Assembly: GCA_964518955.1 (NCBI GenBank)
Contig: CAZFHS010000022.1
Coordinates: 1 to 64,000 of the forward strand
Length of the DNA: 64,000 nt
Origin: JBDGYW01 sp964518955
Lineage (GTDB): Bacteria > Gemmatimonadota > Gemmatimonadetes > Gemmatimonadales > GWC2-71-9
Reading direction: 5' to 3'
Both the position numbers and the translations under genes were made by a program. Below, in pieces: positions 35,463 through 44,017 of this stretch. Numbering within the stretch: position 1 is the stretch's first letter; the number at the start of each line of letters is the position of its first letter. Below the pieces are notes generated by a model that saw only the letters and a program-made list of their open reading frames with translations, searched no databases and was not told the DNA's origin.

Positions 35463-35588
35463 CCGGATTCAGCGTTGGAAAGTTGTCACGGACACCGCGT
35501 TCCCTGTCACGGAGGAAGCGTTCTTTGCCACAGAGGGAGCGTGACCTGTCACTGAAAGAGCATGAGTTGCCGCTGCGCAACGATCGCG
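35463..35588. repeat. 21-bp degenerate tandem repeat
   Basis: Units begin at 35484, 35505, 35526, 35547 and 35568 with TGTCACGGA, TGTCACGGA, TGCCACAGA, TGTCACTGA and TGCCGCTGC; most also share a central AGCG. A weaker unit may begin at 35463. Spacing is exactly 21 bp. It lies between the phosphoesterase start and the tRNA. Confidence 0.7.
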
Positions 35589-35731
35589 CACTAATCAGGC
35601 ACTCGCTGCGGCAATTCGGTTACAGAGTTAGCGCCTGCGTGCGTTAGACTTGCAGCGCGGCTCGGATGGAGGCTGTGGGACACCGCGTCTCAGGCGTTGA
35701 GCCTGCCATGGTTCGTTACCGACTGGGGTGT
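35589..35731. other. Region between tandem repeat and tRNA
   Basis: Together with the tandem repeat this is a 409-bp stretch without a gene (35323-35731). No strong promoter for the tRNA could be picked; TTAGAC near 35643 is a weak -10 candidate. Confidence 0.3.
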
Positions 35732-35815
35732 CGGCGTGGCGGAAATGGTAGACGCGGAGGTATCGCAAGCCTCTGGGCGCAAGCCCGTGTGAGTTCGAAT
35801 CTCACCGCCGGCACC
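35732..35815 (+). tRNA. Class II, leucine-type tRNA with CGC anticodon
   Basis: Seven-base acceptor arms GTCGGCG / CGCCGGC (U2-G71 wobble), D-arm with GGCGGAAATGGTAGACGC, anticodon stem GAGGT / GCCTC, loop ATCGCAA at 35764-35770, long variable arm GGGC-GCAA-GCCC, T-arm GTGAG-TTCGAAT-CTCAC, discriminator A73. The body, variable arm and A73 are those of tRNA-Leu. With U33 at 35765 the anticodon is CGC (35766-35768), which would read GCG alanine codons; no leucine anticodon is possible in this loop. The alanine determinant G3-U70 is absent (C3-G70). CCA is not fully encoded (ACCG). It may be a chimeric or decayed tRNA. Confidence 0.85.
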
Positions 35816-36145
35816 GCCGCACCGGCCGGTTGATCCGGCTGTCAGGAACCATTACTTTGAGGTGGCTTGCGATGCCTCCGTAGCGTTTCCGCTACGCATG
35901 AGTAGCTGAGGTGGTTAACCCCGCCTCGGCTTTTCTCATGCCCGCCAGCTTGCCACGCAGGGTGGTTCGCACGTAGCGCGCGGTTCAGACAGTGTGCCCT
36001 CGGGCCGCTGATGCCGCTCATGCTGACTAATCCGCAGTCGCAACGGTCCAAGCGTCTCGACTCTACTTGACGTTACCATACAACTGCTTGCACCATTATC
36101 TCAGGGCAGATATCCGTAGTCCCCTCGCCGTGTGAGCGTAGGCGC
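35816..36145. other. Intergenic region after the tRNA
   Basis: 330 bp with no credible gene. Contains small hairpins (GCCGG-TTGAT-CCGGC; GTAGCG-TTTC-CGCTAC) and the terminator below. Past 36060 a TTGACG near 36070 may belong to the module C promoter, but no convincing partner -10 at normal spacing is seen. Confidence 0.4.
35905..35934 (+). terminator. Terminator downstream of the tRNA
   Basis: GCTGAGGTGG / CCGCCTCGGC, ten pairs with two G-U, 6-base loop, then TTTT. Confidence 0.6.
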
Positions 36146-38290
36146 ATGGAGCTATCGCTTCGAAAGCGCAGGAAGATCACGCTGCTCTTTGTGCTGGGCA
36201 TCGGCATTCCAAGCCTGGTGCTGAGCTACCTGGCATTCCGTGGGATTCGGAATGAGCGCGCACTGCTGGAGCAACGTCGGCTTGGCGAGCATCGTGCGCT
36301 CGCTCAGCACGTAAGTGACACTGTTGCGGCCGAGATACTCTCGGCGGAACGGAACCTCGCGCGCGTTGTGGCAGGGCATGACAGCGCTGAAGTAGTCTAT
36401 GCTGGACGCAGTCTTCACGATCTGAAGCATCTGCACCCATTGATCGATGAAGTCTTCTACATTGAAGCCTCGGGCATCGTATTGCTCCCCGCCGCCGAGC
36501 TTCTGTACCTATCCAACGTCACGGAGGCACAGCCCGCCGAGGAGGCATGGCCGTCGGCTGCCGCGGCCTTTCTGCAGACGGGCCAACAACTCGAGTTTCG
36601 TGAGCAGCGTTACGGCGAAGCGCAGGCAAGCTATCGGCGTGCGCTTGCCGCGGTTTCAGCCCCGGTCCTGGAGAGTGAAGCACTCATCGCAATCTCCCGG
36701 GTGCAACGAAAGGCGGGGCAGACTGAAGCAGCACTCAGATCATGTGGTACTCTCATCAACGATTACTCCCATGTTCGGACGACGGCAGGATTGCCGGTGG
36801 GGCCGATCGCGCGAATGGAGCGGGGCGCTCTACTGCTCGCGTCTGGCGATACGGCGGCTGCGCTCGAGGCATATGTCACACTGAAAGAGGACCTGCTGAA
36901 GCGTGTGTGGGAGCTCCCGCGCGCGCAGTACCACTTTTTCGCGGGTTCGGCAGCGGACTCAATCGAAGGTGTCCTCGCCCAGTCACCGGCGGGGATAACC
37001 GTAGAGTCCTATCGAGACTCGCTAGCAGACCTGGAGGCGCAAGAGTTGGAGCGCGGGGAGAAGACGGAACGGCTCCTGTTGTTTCAGGAGATTGCCGCCG
37101 AGAATCTGGGAACTCGAATGACAGCGGGCTCGGCGGACGCCGAAGCTGCTGGCAGGCGCTTCACGCTGGAAAGTGGTGGACACACCTATCTGGTTTCAGT
37201 TCCGGATCGAGAGCTCGATCCAGATGGCGTGTGGGGCCTGGTTCTCGATTCTGACGCCATGAGTGACCTAGTTCATTCGGTTGTGGAGAACGGTCTCGAT
37301 CCGGCTACGAGTGATTGGATCGTGAGGGGTAGAGACGGCCGCACAATCTCGGAGCGGGAGGAGTTACCCGACGGGCCCCTCACAATCAACGCGACCTTTG
37401 CCGACAACTTTCCCCCGTGGCTCATCGAGTTCCATCAGAGGCCACAGAGTGCGTACAGGCGCCTCTTTGCCTCGAGCCAGAGCATCTATTTCTACATGTT
37501 CCTGCTCATTGCGAGCATTCTGGTTTTTGGGCTCGTATTGACAGTACGTGCGGTAGCGCACGAGCTGGAGCTTGCGCGTCTGAAATCGGATTTTGTCTCC
37601 ACCGTCTCACATGAATTCAAAAGCCCGCTCACCTCGATCCGCCATATGGCCGAGATGCTCCAGGCAGGCAGTGTGCCGTCGGACGAGCGACGGTCGCGAT
37701 ACTACGATGTGCTGGTCGAGCAGAGTTCACGCCTCTCCTCACTGGTGACGAACATTCTCGATCTAGCACGGCTCGAAGAGGGTAAGAAGGAATTCCAATT
37801 CGAGACAACCAACATCGGTGCACTCGTGTGCGACCTCGTGTCCACGACTCAGCAGCGGGTGGGACACGAGGGCGTCGTCGTCGAGGCCCATATCGAGGAC
37901 TCGCTGCCTTCTGTCCGAGCTGATAGGAGCGCGATATCCCAAGCGGTCTCCAACCTAGTGGAAAACGCCATTCAGTACTCCAGCGATGAAAAGAAGGTGA
38001 ACGTCAGAGTCTCGACCGACGCAGGATTCGTGACCGTCGTGGTAGAGGATTTCGGAGTTGGCATACCGGAGAACGAGATCGACAAGGTGTTCGATCGGTT
38101 CTATCGCGGTGGTCACCCGCTGACACGGTCGGTCAAGGGCAGCGGGTTGGGGCTCACGCTCGTGAAAGAGATCGTGGAGGCGCACAGCGGGTCCGTCTCT
38201 GTCGAGAGTGAGCTGGGAAGAGGCAGCAGGTTTTTTGTCACACTGCCGGCAATAATGGAGAATGAAGATGCCAAAGATCCTGATCGTTGA
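36146..38290 (+). CDS. Sensor histidine kinase, module C
   Basis: 714 residues. TM1 about 10-32, a large extracytoplasmic region with TPR-like repeats (EAQASYRRALAAVSAPVLES, ISRVQRKAGQTEAALRS), TM2 about 446-466, His489 in TVSHEFKSPLTSIRHM, ATPase motifs NLVENAIQYS, DFGVGIPENEID and GSGLGLTLVKEI. There is no HAMP. It is more diverged than A and B but has the same plan. It overlaps its regulator by 29 bp. The ligand is not known. Confidence 0.93.
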   Translation: MELSLRKRRKITLLFVLGIGIPSLVLSYLAFRGIRNERALLEQRRLGEHRALAQHVSDTVAAEILSAERNLARVVAGHDSAEVVYAGRSLHDLKHLHPLIDEVFYIEASGIVLLPAAELLYLSNVTEAQPAEEAWPSAAAAFLQTGQQLEFREQRYGEAQASYRRALAAVSAPVLESEALIAISRVQRKAGQTEAALRSCGTLINDYSHVRTTAGLPVGPIARMERGALLLASGDTAAALEAYVTLKEDLLKRVWELPRAQYHFFAGSAADSIEGVLAQSPAGITVESYRDSLADLEAQELERGEKTERLLLFQEIAAENLGTRMTAGSADAEAAGRRFTLESGGHTYLVSVPDRELDPDGVWGLVLDSDAMSDLVHSVVENGLDPATSDWIVRGRDGRTISEREELPDGPLTINATFADNFPPWLIEFHQRPQSAYRRLFASSQSIYFYMFLLIASILVFGLVLTVRAVAHELELARLKSDFVSTVSHEFKSPLTSIRHMAEMLQAGSVPSDERRSRYYDVLVEQSSRLSSLVTNILDLARLEEGKKEFQFETTNIGALVCDLVSTTQQRVGHEGVVVEAHIEDSLPSVRADRSAISQAVSNLVENAIQYSSDEKKVNVRVSTDAGFVTVVVEDFGVGIPENEIDKVFDRFYRGGHPLTRSVKGSGLGLTLVKEIVEAHSGSVSVESELGRGSRFFVTLPAIMENEDAKDPDR

Positions 38291-38957
38291 GGACGAAGAG
38301 AGCATCCTGATGGCCTTAGAGGACGACCTCAGCAACGAGGGATACACGGTGACGGGCGAAAAGGATGGAGCCCGAGGATTGGAGCTCGCCCAATCGGGAG
38401 GATACGATCTTGTTCTCTTGGACATCATGCTGCCGGGAACGGACGGTTTCGAGATCTGCAAGCAACTGCGAGCGGATGGCGATACGACGCCGGTCCTGAT
38501 GCTCACTGCCAAGAGCCAGGAGGTGGACAAGGTGCTTGGCCTCGAGCTAGGCGCCGACGACTACGTAACCAAACCATTCAGCCGCCGGGAGCTACTCGCC
38601 CGCGTGAAAGCTCTGCTCAGACGAGCGGAGCCGGCCGACAAGCCCCTTGCGCGTTTTAGCTTCGGCGACGTGGAGGTCGATTTCAAGGCGTACGAGGTGC
38701 AAAAAGGTGGACGGCCGGTGGACCTTACTGCCAAGGAGTTCGCACTGCTGCGGCTGTTCATAAGCCGCAGGAACGAGGTGCTGCGCCGCGACGTGATCCT
38801 CGATGAGGTATGGGGTGACGTTTCGGACGTTTTCCCGAGGACCGTCGATACTCACATCGTGCACCTGCGTCAGAAGATCGAAGACGACCCGGCGGATCCG
38901 CGGTTCTTCGTCAACATACGTGCGGTCGGCTACAAGTTCGTGGCAGAGCCGCCTTAA
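38262..38957 (+). CDS. PhoB/OmpR-family response regulator, module C
   Basis: 231 residues. Receiver ILIVEDEES, Asp54 (LLDIMLP), MLTAKSQEVDK, YVTKPF; winged helix LTAKEFALLRLFISRRNEVL and EVWGDVSDVFPRTVDTHIVHLR. The start at 38262 (ATGAAGATG) lies inside the kinase's last codons; the second ATG at 38268 is an equal choice. No TGACA direct repeat of the A/B type is visible before this module, so its sites may differ. Confidence 0.93.
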   Translation: MKMPKILIVEDEESILMALEDDLSNEGYTVTGEKDGARGLELAQSGGYDLVLLDIMLPGTDGFEICKQLRADGDTTPVLMLTAKSQEVDKVLGLELGADDYVTKPFSRRELLARVKALLRRAEPADKPLARFSFGDVEVDFKAYEVQKGGRPVDLTAKEFALLRLFISRRNEVLRRDVILDEVWGDVSDVFPRTVDTHIVHLRQKIEDDPADPRFFVNIRAVGYKFVAEPP

Positions 38958-39061
38958 CGGAAACCCAACACTCTCGCGACACATGCTTCAATCATCTCGG
39001 GAGGTGTCCTCGTAGATTCGCGAAGGATTCGAAAACGGGACACTCAACAGGAGCTCAGATC

Positions 39062-41176
39062 ATGAGAGCGCTGCGATGGGTAACGGCACTATTGGCACTC
39101 GCTTCATTTTGGCCGGCGGCGGCCCATTCCCAGCAGACCGCCGAGGAGCTCTTTCAGGCAGGGCTGTACAAGGAGGAGGCGCAGGGTGACTTGGAAGGGG
39201 CGATCGAGTTGTATCGGCAGCTCGTACACGAGTACCCCGGCAATCGTGCAGTCGGAGCGAAGGCACAGCTTCATATCGGATTGTGTTTAGAGAAGCTCGG
39301 TCTGGCCGAAGCGCAGCAGGCGTACCGAAGCGTGATTGACGACTTTCCCGAGCAGCGGCAGCAGGTGGAGACGGCACGGCAGCGCCTGGCTAGTCTGGCC
39401 GAGGAACTTGCCGAGCTGCGTCGCGGGCCCACGTTCACCAAGATCGAGATAGCCAGCCGGCCGCAGAATGGTGTGCTTTCGCCGGATGGGAGCAGGCTAG
39501 CGTTCGTGTCCGGTGGCGGCGTCTGGGTGATGCCACTCCACGGAAACGTCGATCCGACGATCGCGGGTGAAGCAGTGCGAATCGCGGATGTGGAGGGAGT
39601 CTGGGGTGGCTGCAGCCTGCTCGCGTGGTCCAGAGATGGTCGGTGGGTTGCTGTCAACGGTACGGTCAACAGTGACGATGCCGTCTACGTCGTCCGTGCC
39701 ACGGGTGGCGAGCAACGGGTGATCCACATGCCCCCGCGCGGCACGCACGCGTACAGTTATCGCCTGAGCCTCGCTCCCGATGGGGAAACCCTGGCATTCT
39801 CGGCGTTGGGACCGGATCAGGTGGAGGGCCTAAACGAGACACAGAAGCGGTTCATTTACTCGGTTCCGGTGTCGGGCGGAGATCCACGACAACTCACTGA
39901 AACGTGGGGGCGTCTCCCGGCATATGCTCCCGATGGGGAGACAATCGCATACGTGAGCCACAGCCAGCGGCAGGAAGGGTATTGGGAAAGCGACCTGTGG
40001 CTGATGCCGGTGTCGGGGGGAGAGCCGGTAAAAGTGGTCAGCAGCGACAGTGGCAGGATTAGGGGCCCGGTGTGGTCACCGGGGGGTGAATTCATCGCGG
40101 CGCATCACGAGCCTGGATTGAACAACTTCAGTGCGGAGCTTTGGGTCGTTCCTGTGACGTCGGCCGACGCTAGTTCGTCACTCACCAAGATCGCGCTGCC
40201 CAATACGAGCTGGAACATGCTGGCTGGCTGGACGCCGGACGACCAACTTGGCGTCTTCATGACGACTCCCGGTGATGCCGGAGCCGCGTACACCGTTACG
40301 GCATCCGGGGGCCGGGCAGTGCGGGTCACTCCCGAACACGGCGGTCCGTCATTCCTCGAGTGGTCGCCCGATGGAGAGCGTATCTATGCCGTTTGGGATG
40401 CTGAGAGTTCCGCTACCACACGGGCCACTCCGTATGACTTCGTTGGGTTTGTGCCGGCCGCAGGTGGAACCATGTCTGCGGTTCCCGTGCCATGGGGTGG
40501 AGAACTTGAAGCTGCCATTGGCATAACGCTCTCGCCGGATGGCGGCGAGATCGCGTTCATGGGAATAGAGGGCACCGACAGCACGGTCGGTAGACGCCCG
40601 GAACCGGACCAGATGGGGATCTGGAAGGTTGGCGTGGCTGGAGGGGAGCCAGTACAGCTTACCTCGGGTCCATCGTACGATGCCTTCCCGAGCTGGTCGC
40701 GGGACGGTCGCTGGATCGCGATACTCCGTATGACGGACGGGCAAGCCTGGAACGTGCATGTCATTCCCGCAGCCGGGGGCGAAGGCAGACGAGTCACATC
40801 GGACGCGGACAGTGTGACAGCAGGCAGGATCGCGTTTTCGCCCGACGGCGAGAGGATTGCGTTCTTCTCGGCTGGTGCCATCCGGGCTATCCCGGTGCAG
40901 GGAGGCCAAGCCGAAACGTTAGTGACCGTGGGCAGAGTCGGCCCGTTTCCCGAGCTTGATTGGTCGCCGGACGGCACACGGATCGTTCATACATCGGAGG
41001 GGAAGACTTGGATTACTCGGTTGTCCGATGGAACCACTGCGGAGCTGGCCACTGGTCTGTCAGCGCGGCTGCGACACTCCTCCGTTAGTTGGTCGCCGGA
41101 CGGTCAGAGAATCGCCTTCGCCGCGTCGATGCCGCAAGAAACCGAGTTCTGGCTGATCAGCGACTTCCTACCGTGA
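39062..41176 (+). CDS. Exported TPR + PD40 beta-propeller protein, module C
   Basis: 704 residues. Signal peptide (VTALLALASFWPAAAHSQ), TPR-like segment about 24-115 (LEGAIELYRQLVHEYPG, AYRSVIDDFPEQ), then many PD40 blades (LSPDGSRLAFV, YAPDGETIAYVS, WSPDGERIYAVW, FSPDGERIAFF, WSPDGQRIAFA) and a last strand FWLISDFLP. AGGAGC lies upstream. Paralogous in plan to modules A and B, so the cassette order kinase-regulator-PD40 is kept three times in a row. Confidence 0.9.
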   Translation: MRALRWVTALLALASFWPAAAHSQQTAEELFQAGLYKEEAQGDLEGAIELYRQLVHEYPGNRAVGAKAQLHIGLCLEKLGLAEAQQAYRSVIDDFPEQRQQVETARQRLASLAEELAELRRGPTFTKIEIASRPQNGVLSPDGSRLAFVSGGGVWVMPLHGNVDPTIAGEAVRIADVEGVWGGCSLLAWSRDGRWVAVNGTVNSDDAVYVVRATGGEQRVIHMPPRGTHAYSYRLSLAPDGETLAFSALGPDQVEGLNETQKRFIYSVPVSGGDPRQLTETWGRLPAYAPDGETIAYVSHSQRQEGYWESDLWLMPVSGGEPVKVVSSDSGRIRGPVWSPGGEFIAAHHEPGLNNFSAELWVVPVTSADASSSLTKIALPNTSWNMLAGWTPDDQLGVFMTTPGDAGAAYTVTASGGRAVRVTPEHGGPSFLEWSPDGERIYAVWDAESSATTRATPYDFVGFVPAAGGTMSAVPVPWGGELEAAIGITLSPDGGEIAFMGIEGTDSTVGRRPEPDQMGIWKVGVAGGEPVQLTSGPSYDAFPSWSRDGRWIAILRMTDGQAWNVHVIPAAGGEGRRVTSDADSVTAGRIAFSPDGERIAFFSAGAIRAIPVQGGQAETLVTVGRVGPFPELDWSPDGTRIVHTSEGKTWITRLSDGTTAELATGLSARLRHSSVSWSPDGQRIAFAASMPQETEFWLISDFLP

Positions 41177-41200
41177 GGAGTGTGTAGTCGTATACCCAAG

Positions 41201-41235
41201 GCCCGCAGCCTAAGCGATGTGCTGCGGGGCTCTTT
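41201..41235 (+). terminator. Terminator after module C
   Basis: GCCCGCAGC / GCTGCGGGGC with one bulged G, 11-base loop, then TCTTT, 25 bp after the PD40 stop. Confidence 0.65.
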
Positions 41236-41278
41236 AGATGTGGCGTGAATCGTGGCCAGACCGGCGGCGCTCGGTGCC

Positions 41279-42076
41279 TCACGAAACCTCGAACACCATC
41301 TGCACTCGCGGTGCACCATAATCGGCTCCGCCAGAGTATACCCTCAGGTTAGGCAGAATTTCCGCGGTTCCACCCCCGTGCGTGTGGCCACAGAGGACTC
41401 TCAAATGACAGTCCGGGTGTGCCTCCATCACCGACAGCAGCACGTCGCCCACATTCTTGCTGGCGAAATGAGGCAGAAAGTCGTCAGTAGAGATCTTCCC
41501 TTCGTGCCAACAGGCTTGTCGAAAAGGAGGAACGTGGGTTACAAGTACGACCGACTGGCTGTTCCCGATGGCTTCTGGTAACACTCTCTCGAAAAAAGCG
41601 GCGGCATCGTTAGCCAACGTCTGAAGGAATTCGAGTCGTTCGCGCTTCCCAAGTGGGAGAAACTCCTCGATCAGGAGAAAGTCATTGAGTACGACGGGAC
41701 TTGCCCAATAATCTCCGAGTCTTCCATCAGCCCATGAGTCATGTCCTACGAGAGCAGTGTCTTTCCCGATCGAAACCACGTCGGCGGCATTCAGCCAGAC
41801 CAAACGGTCGGACTTTCGCGTCAGCTCGGAAATGGACTCTCGCACCGAGAGTATCGATCCCCTCTAGTAATCGTGGTTCCCCAGTACAAAGTAGATAGGC
41901 TTCTGGATCCAATCCTCCAGCTCCTGCAGGTAGGAAACCACCGTCTCCGCTTCGGCCAGGTCGCCACCCAGGAGCAAAATGTCCGGGTTGTGTGACAATA
42001 CAGATTCGGCGAACGAGAATCGGTGACGTTCGTCCACAAAGTTCAGGTGTATGTCGGTTGCCCAGGCACAGCGCAT
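41279..42076 (-). pseudogene. Metallophosphoesterase paralogue broken by an in-frame TAG
   Basis: Same length and start (MRCAWATDIHLNF) as the intact copy at 34525-35322. All family motifs are present (ATDIH, GGDLAE, GNHD, VTHVPP, GHTHGG), but the codon after GNHDY is TAG at 41866-41864 where the intact copy has Tyr (GNHDFYRGS against GNHDY*RGS). One base change (TAC to TAG) explains it; the frame is otherwise open. An N-terminal fragment of 70 residues ends just after the metal-binding GNHD. It occupies the same tail-to-tail position to a PD40 gene as the intact copy. Confidence 0.88.
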
Positions 42077-42140
42077 TGGCGAGTTAGCCTCCTAGTCGTG
42101 TTCCGGATTGTTCTGGCGCTGTGTAATTGTGCTGGACCCC

Positions 42141-42156
42141 TCGGTATAAACCTTGC
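42141..42156 (+). promoter_or_regulatory. Candidate -24/-12 promoter of module D kinase
   Basis: CGGTATAAACCTTGCC: GG and GC at the sigma-54 spacing, with TTGC intact at -12 but the -24 block only partly conserved (CGGTAT). Transcription would start near 42167, 72 bp before the ATG. Confidence 0.4.
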
Positions 42157-42238
42157 CTACGTGATACTCGCTCCTTCGCGCACCAAATGGTAGCTTAGGC
42201 AAGCATTCAACCGCTCTACGCTCGGAGGCAACGTCCCC

Positions 42239-44017
42239 ATGTCCCTCCGCGCCAAACTGATCGCCGTGTTCACCCTCTTCGGCGTGGTGCCCATCGTCGC
42301 GCTGGGAGTTTTCACGTACGTGCGGTCGATGCAGGCGGTTGAAGATCTCGTCGCCGCCCGCACCGCCATCATTGCCGAGCGCGCTACCCAGGAGATCCGT
42401 GAACGCTACGCGCTGCGGCAATCGGATCTCCTTCTGCTTGCGGAGAACGCGGAGACACAGCGGCTCTACCGCACGACGGTTGCAGGGGAAGAGGCCCGGA
42501 TCGAGTCGGCGCGCCACAGCGCAGACGAATACCTGCGCCGTGCCTGGGAGGTGTTTGGAGGTTCGTACCGGCGCGTCGAGTTCCGGGACAGCTCCGGCTT
42601 TCTAATTTATGGACTGGGAGAGGCCGGTGCGGAGCGTGCACTCGGTAGCGACCTATCTTTGAGCGAGTGGCACGATGTGTTGTCGGTGGCTCAACCGATT
42701 CTGGATATCGAGGACGGCAGTGAGTTGGGAACTCTGATCGCGTTTATCCGCGTACGCGCTCTCCTGCCAGATGATGCATTGGCTGTAGTGTTTGGCAGGG
42801 AAGGATACTCTACAGTCCTCGACCGCTCGGTAAACAGGGTGCTGTTTCACCCTAGCCGCGCCGTGTTACAGCAGCCTCTCGCAACGCTGCTGGGTCCTGA
42901 TGGATGGGGCGTGAGTGAATCCGCGTTGTCAGACGGATCCGGGAACTTCAAGTACAGAGAAGAGGACACACCCCACGTAGCATCGTTCGCCTCGCTAGAG
43001 ACTCCGCCGTGGACAATTGTGTCGTCGGCATCGGTCGGTGAGTTTGCACCGCCGTTTGCCCGAACACGATTCGTCAACCTGTTGCTCGTGCTGGTTGTTG
43101 CAGCGGTGGTCTCTGTGGCGTTCTTGGTCCTGACAGGGCGACTGACGCGCTCGCTGGGTGCACTGACGTCTGCCGCAGACCAGGTTGCACGAGGTGACTT
43201 CACACCTCAGCTGCCACCGGGCAGCCACGACGAGGTGGGGAGATTGTCTAGCGCATTCGCCCTGATGGTGCAGCAGGTACGTGACATGCTGCGACGCGTT
43301 CAGGAAAGTCGCCACATGGCGGTGATCGGGCAGTTTGCATCGCAACTCTCACATGAGATCCGCAACCCACTCACATCCATAAAGCTGAACCTGCAGGGAT
43401 TGGACAGGGGTGTGCGAAAAGGGAGCATCCCGAACGAGTACGAACGATCGATCGGCATCTGCTTGCGTGAGGTAAACAGATTGGACCGTGTGGCAGGGGG
43501 TGTGCTCAGCATCGCTCGCACTCGCCCGACCGTTCGAGAACCCTGCTCGGTGCACGCTGCGATTCACGAAAGCCTCGAAGCGCTGCGTTCGCAGTTCGGC
43601 GAACTGGCCGTTGAAGTACGATGCGAGCTGAATGCTGCGACCGACACCGTGAAAGGAGATGCGGCGCAACTGAAGGGAGTGTTTCTGAACCTGTTTCTGA
43701 ATTCAGCCGACGCTATGCCCGGCGGAGGTATCCTCGAGGTGTCGAGCGAGAATAGTGAGTCGGCTGGGCAGGGTAGGCAGGCAATACGCATCAGGGTAGC
43801 CGATAGTGGCCCCGGCATCCCGCTAGACCACAGAGAAAAGATCTTCGATCCGTTCTTCAGCACCAAAGAAGACGGGACTGGATTCGGACTCGCTCTCGCA
43901 CTGCAGGCCGTAGAGGAACACGAGGGCGCGCTGACACTCGAAGACACTGTCGCAACCGCGTCCGGCGCGGTCTTTGCAGTTGAGCTGCCGCTGTACGTTG
44001 AGGAGCAGACAGCATGA
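42239..44017 (+). CDS. NtrB-like sensor histidine kinase with HAMP, module D
   Basis: 592 residues. TM1 about 9-31, an extracytoplasmic sensor of about 245 residues, TM2 about 279-301, HAMP about 303-352 (QVARGDFTPQLP), phospho-acceptor His372 in LSHEIRNPLTSIKLNL, then ATPase with NLFLNSADAMPGG, DSGPGIP and FFSTKEDGTGFGL. The HEIRNPL form of the His motif is that of kinases paired with NtrC-type regulators, as here. GGAGG precedes the ATG; it overlaps the regulator by ATGA. Confidence 0.93.
   Translation: MSLRAKLIAVFTLFGVVPIVALGVFTYVRSMQAVEDLVAARTAIIAERATQEIRERYALRQSDLLLLAENAETQRLYRTTVAGEEARIESARHSADEYLRRAWEVFGGSYRRVEFRDSSGFLIYGLGEAGAERALGSDLSLSEWHDVLSVAQPILDIEDGSELGTLIAFIRVRALLPDDALAVVFGREGYSTVLDRSVNRVLFHPSRAVLQQPLATLLGPDGWGVSESALSDGSGNFKYREEDTPHVASFASLETPPWTIVSSASVGEFAPPFARTRFVNLLLVLVVAAVVSVAFLVLTGRLTRSLGALTSAADQVARGDFTPQLPPGSHDEVGRLSSAFALMVQQVRDMLRRVQESRHMAVIGQFASQLSHEIRNPLTSIKLNLQGLDRGVRKGSIPNEYERSIGICLREVNRLDRVAGGVLSIARTRPTVREPCSVHAAIHESLEALRSQFGELAVEVRCELNAATDTVKGDAAQLKGVFLNLFLNSADAMPGGGILEVSSENSESAGQGRQAIRIRVADSGPGIPLDHREKIFDPFFSTKEDGTGFGLALALQAVEEHEGALTLEDTVATASGAVFAVELPLYVEEQTA

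Noticed and set aside
35463..35588. Coding heptad repeat extending the phosphoesterase N-terminus
   Set aside because: The 21-bp repeat gives Arg/Ser/Cys-rich heptads, but the phosphoesterase begins at ATG 35322 with GGAGG, as does its paralogue.
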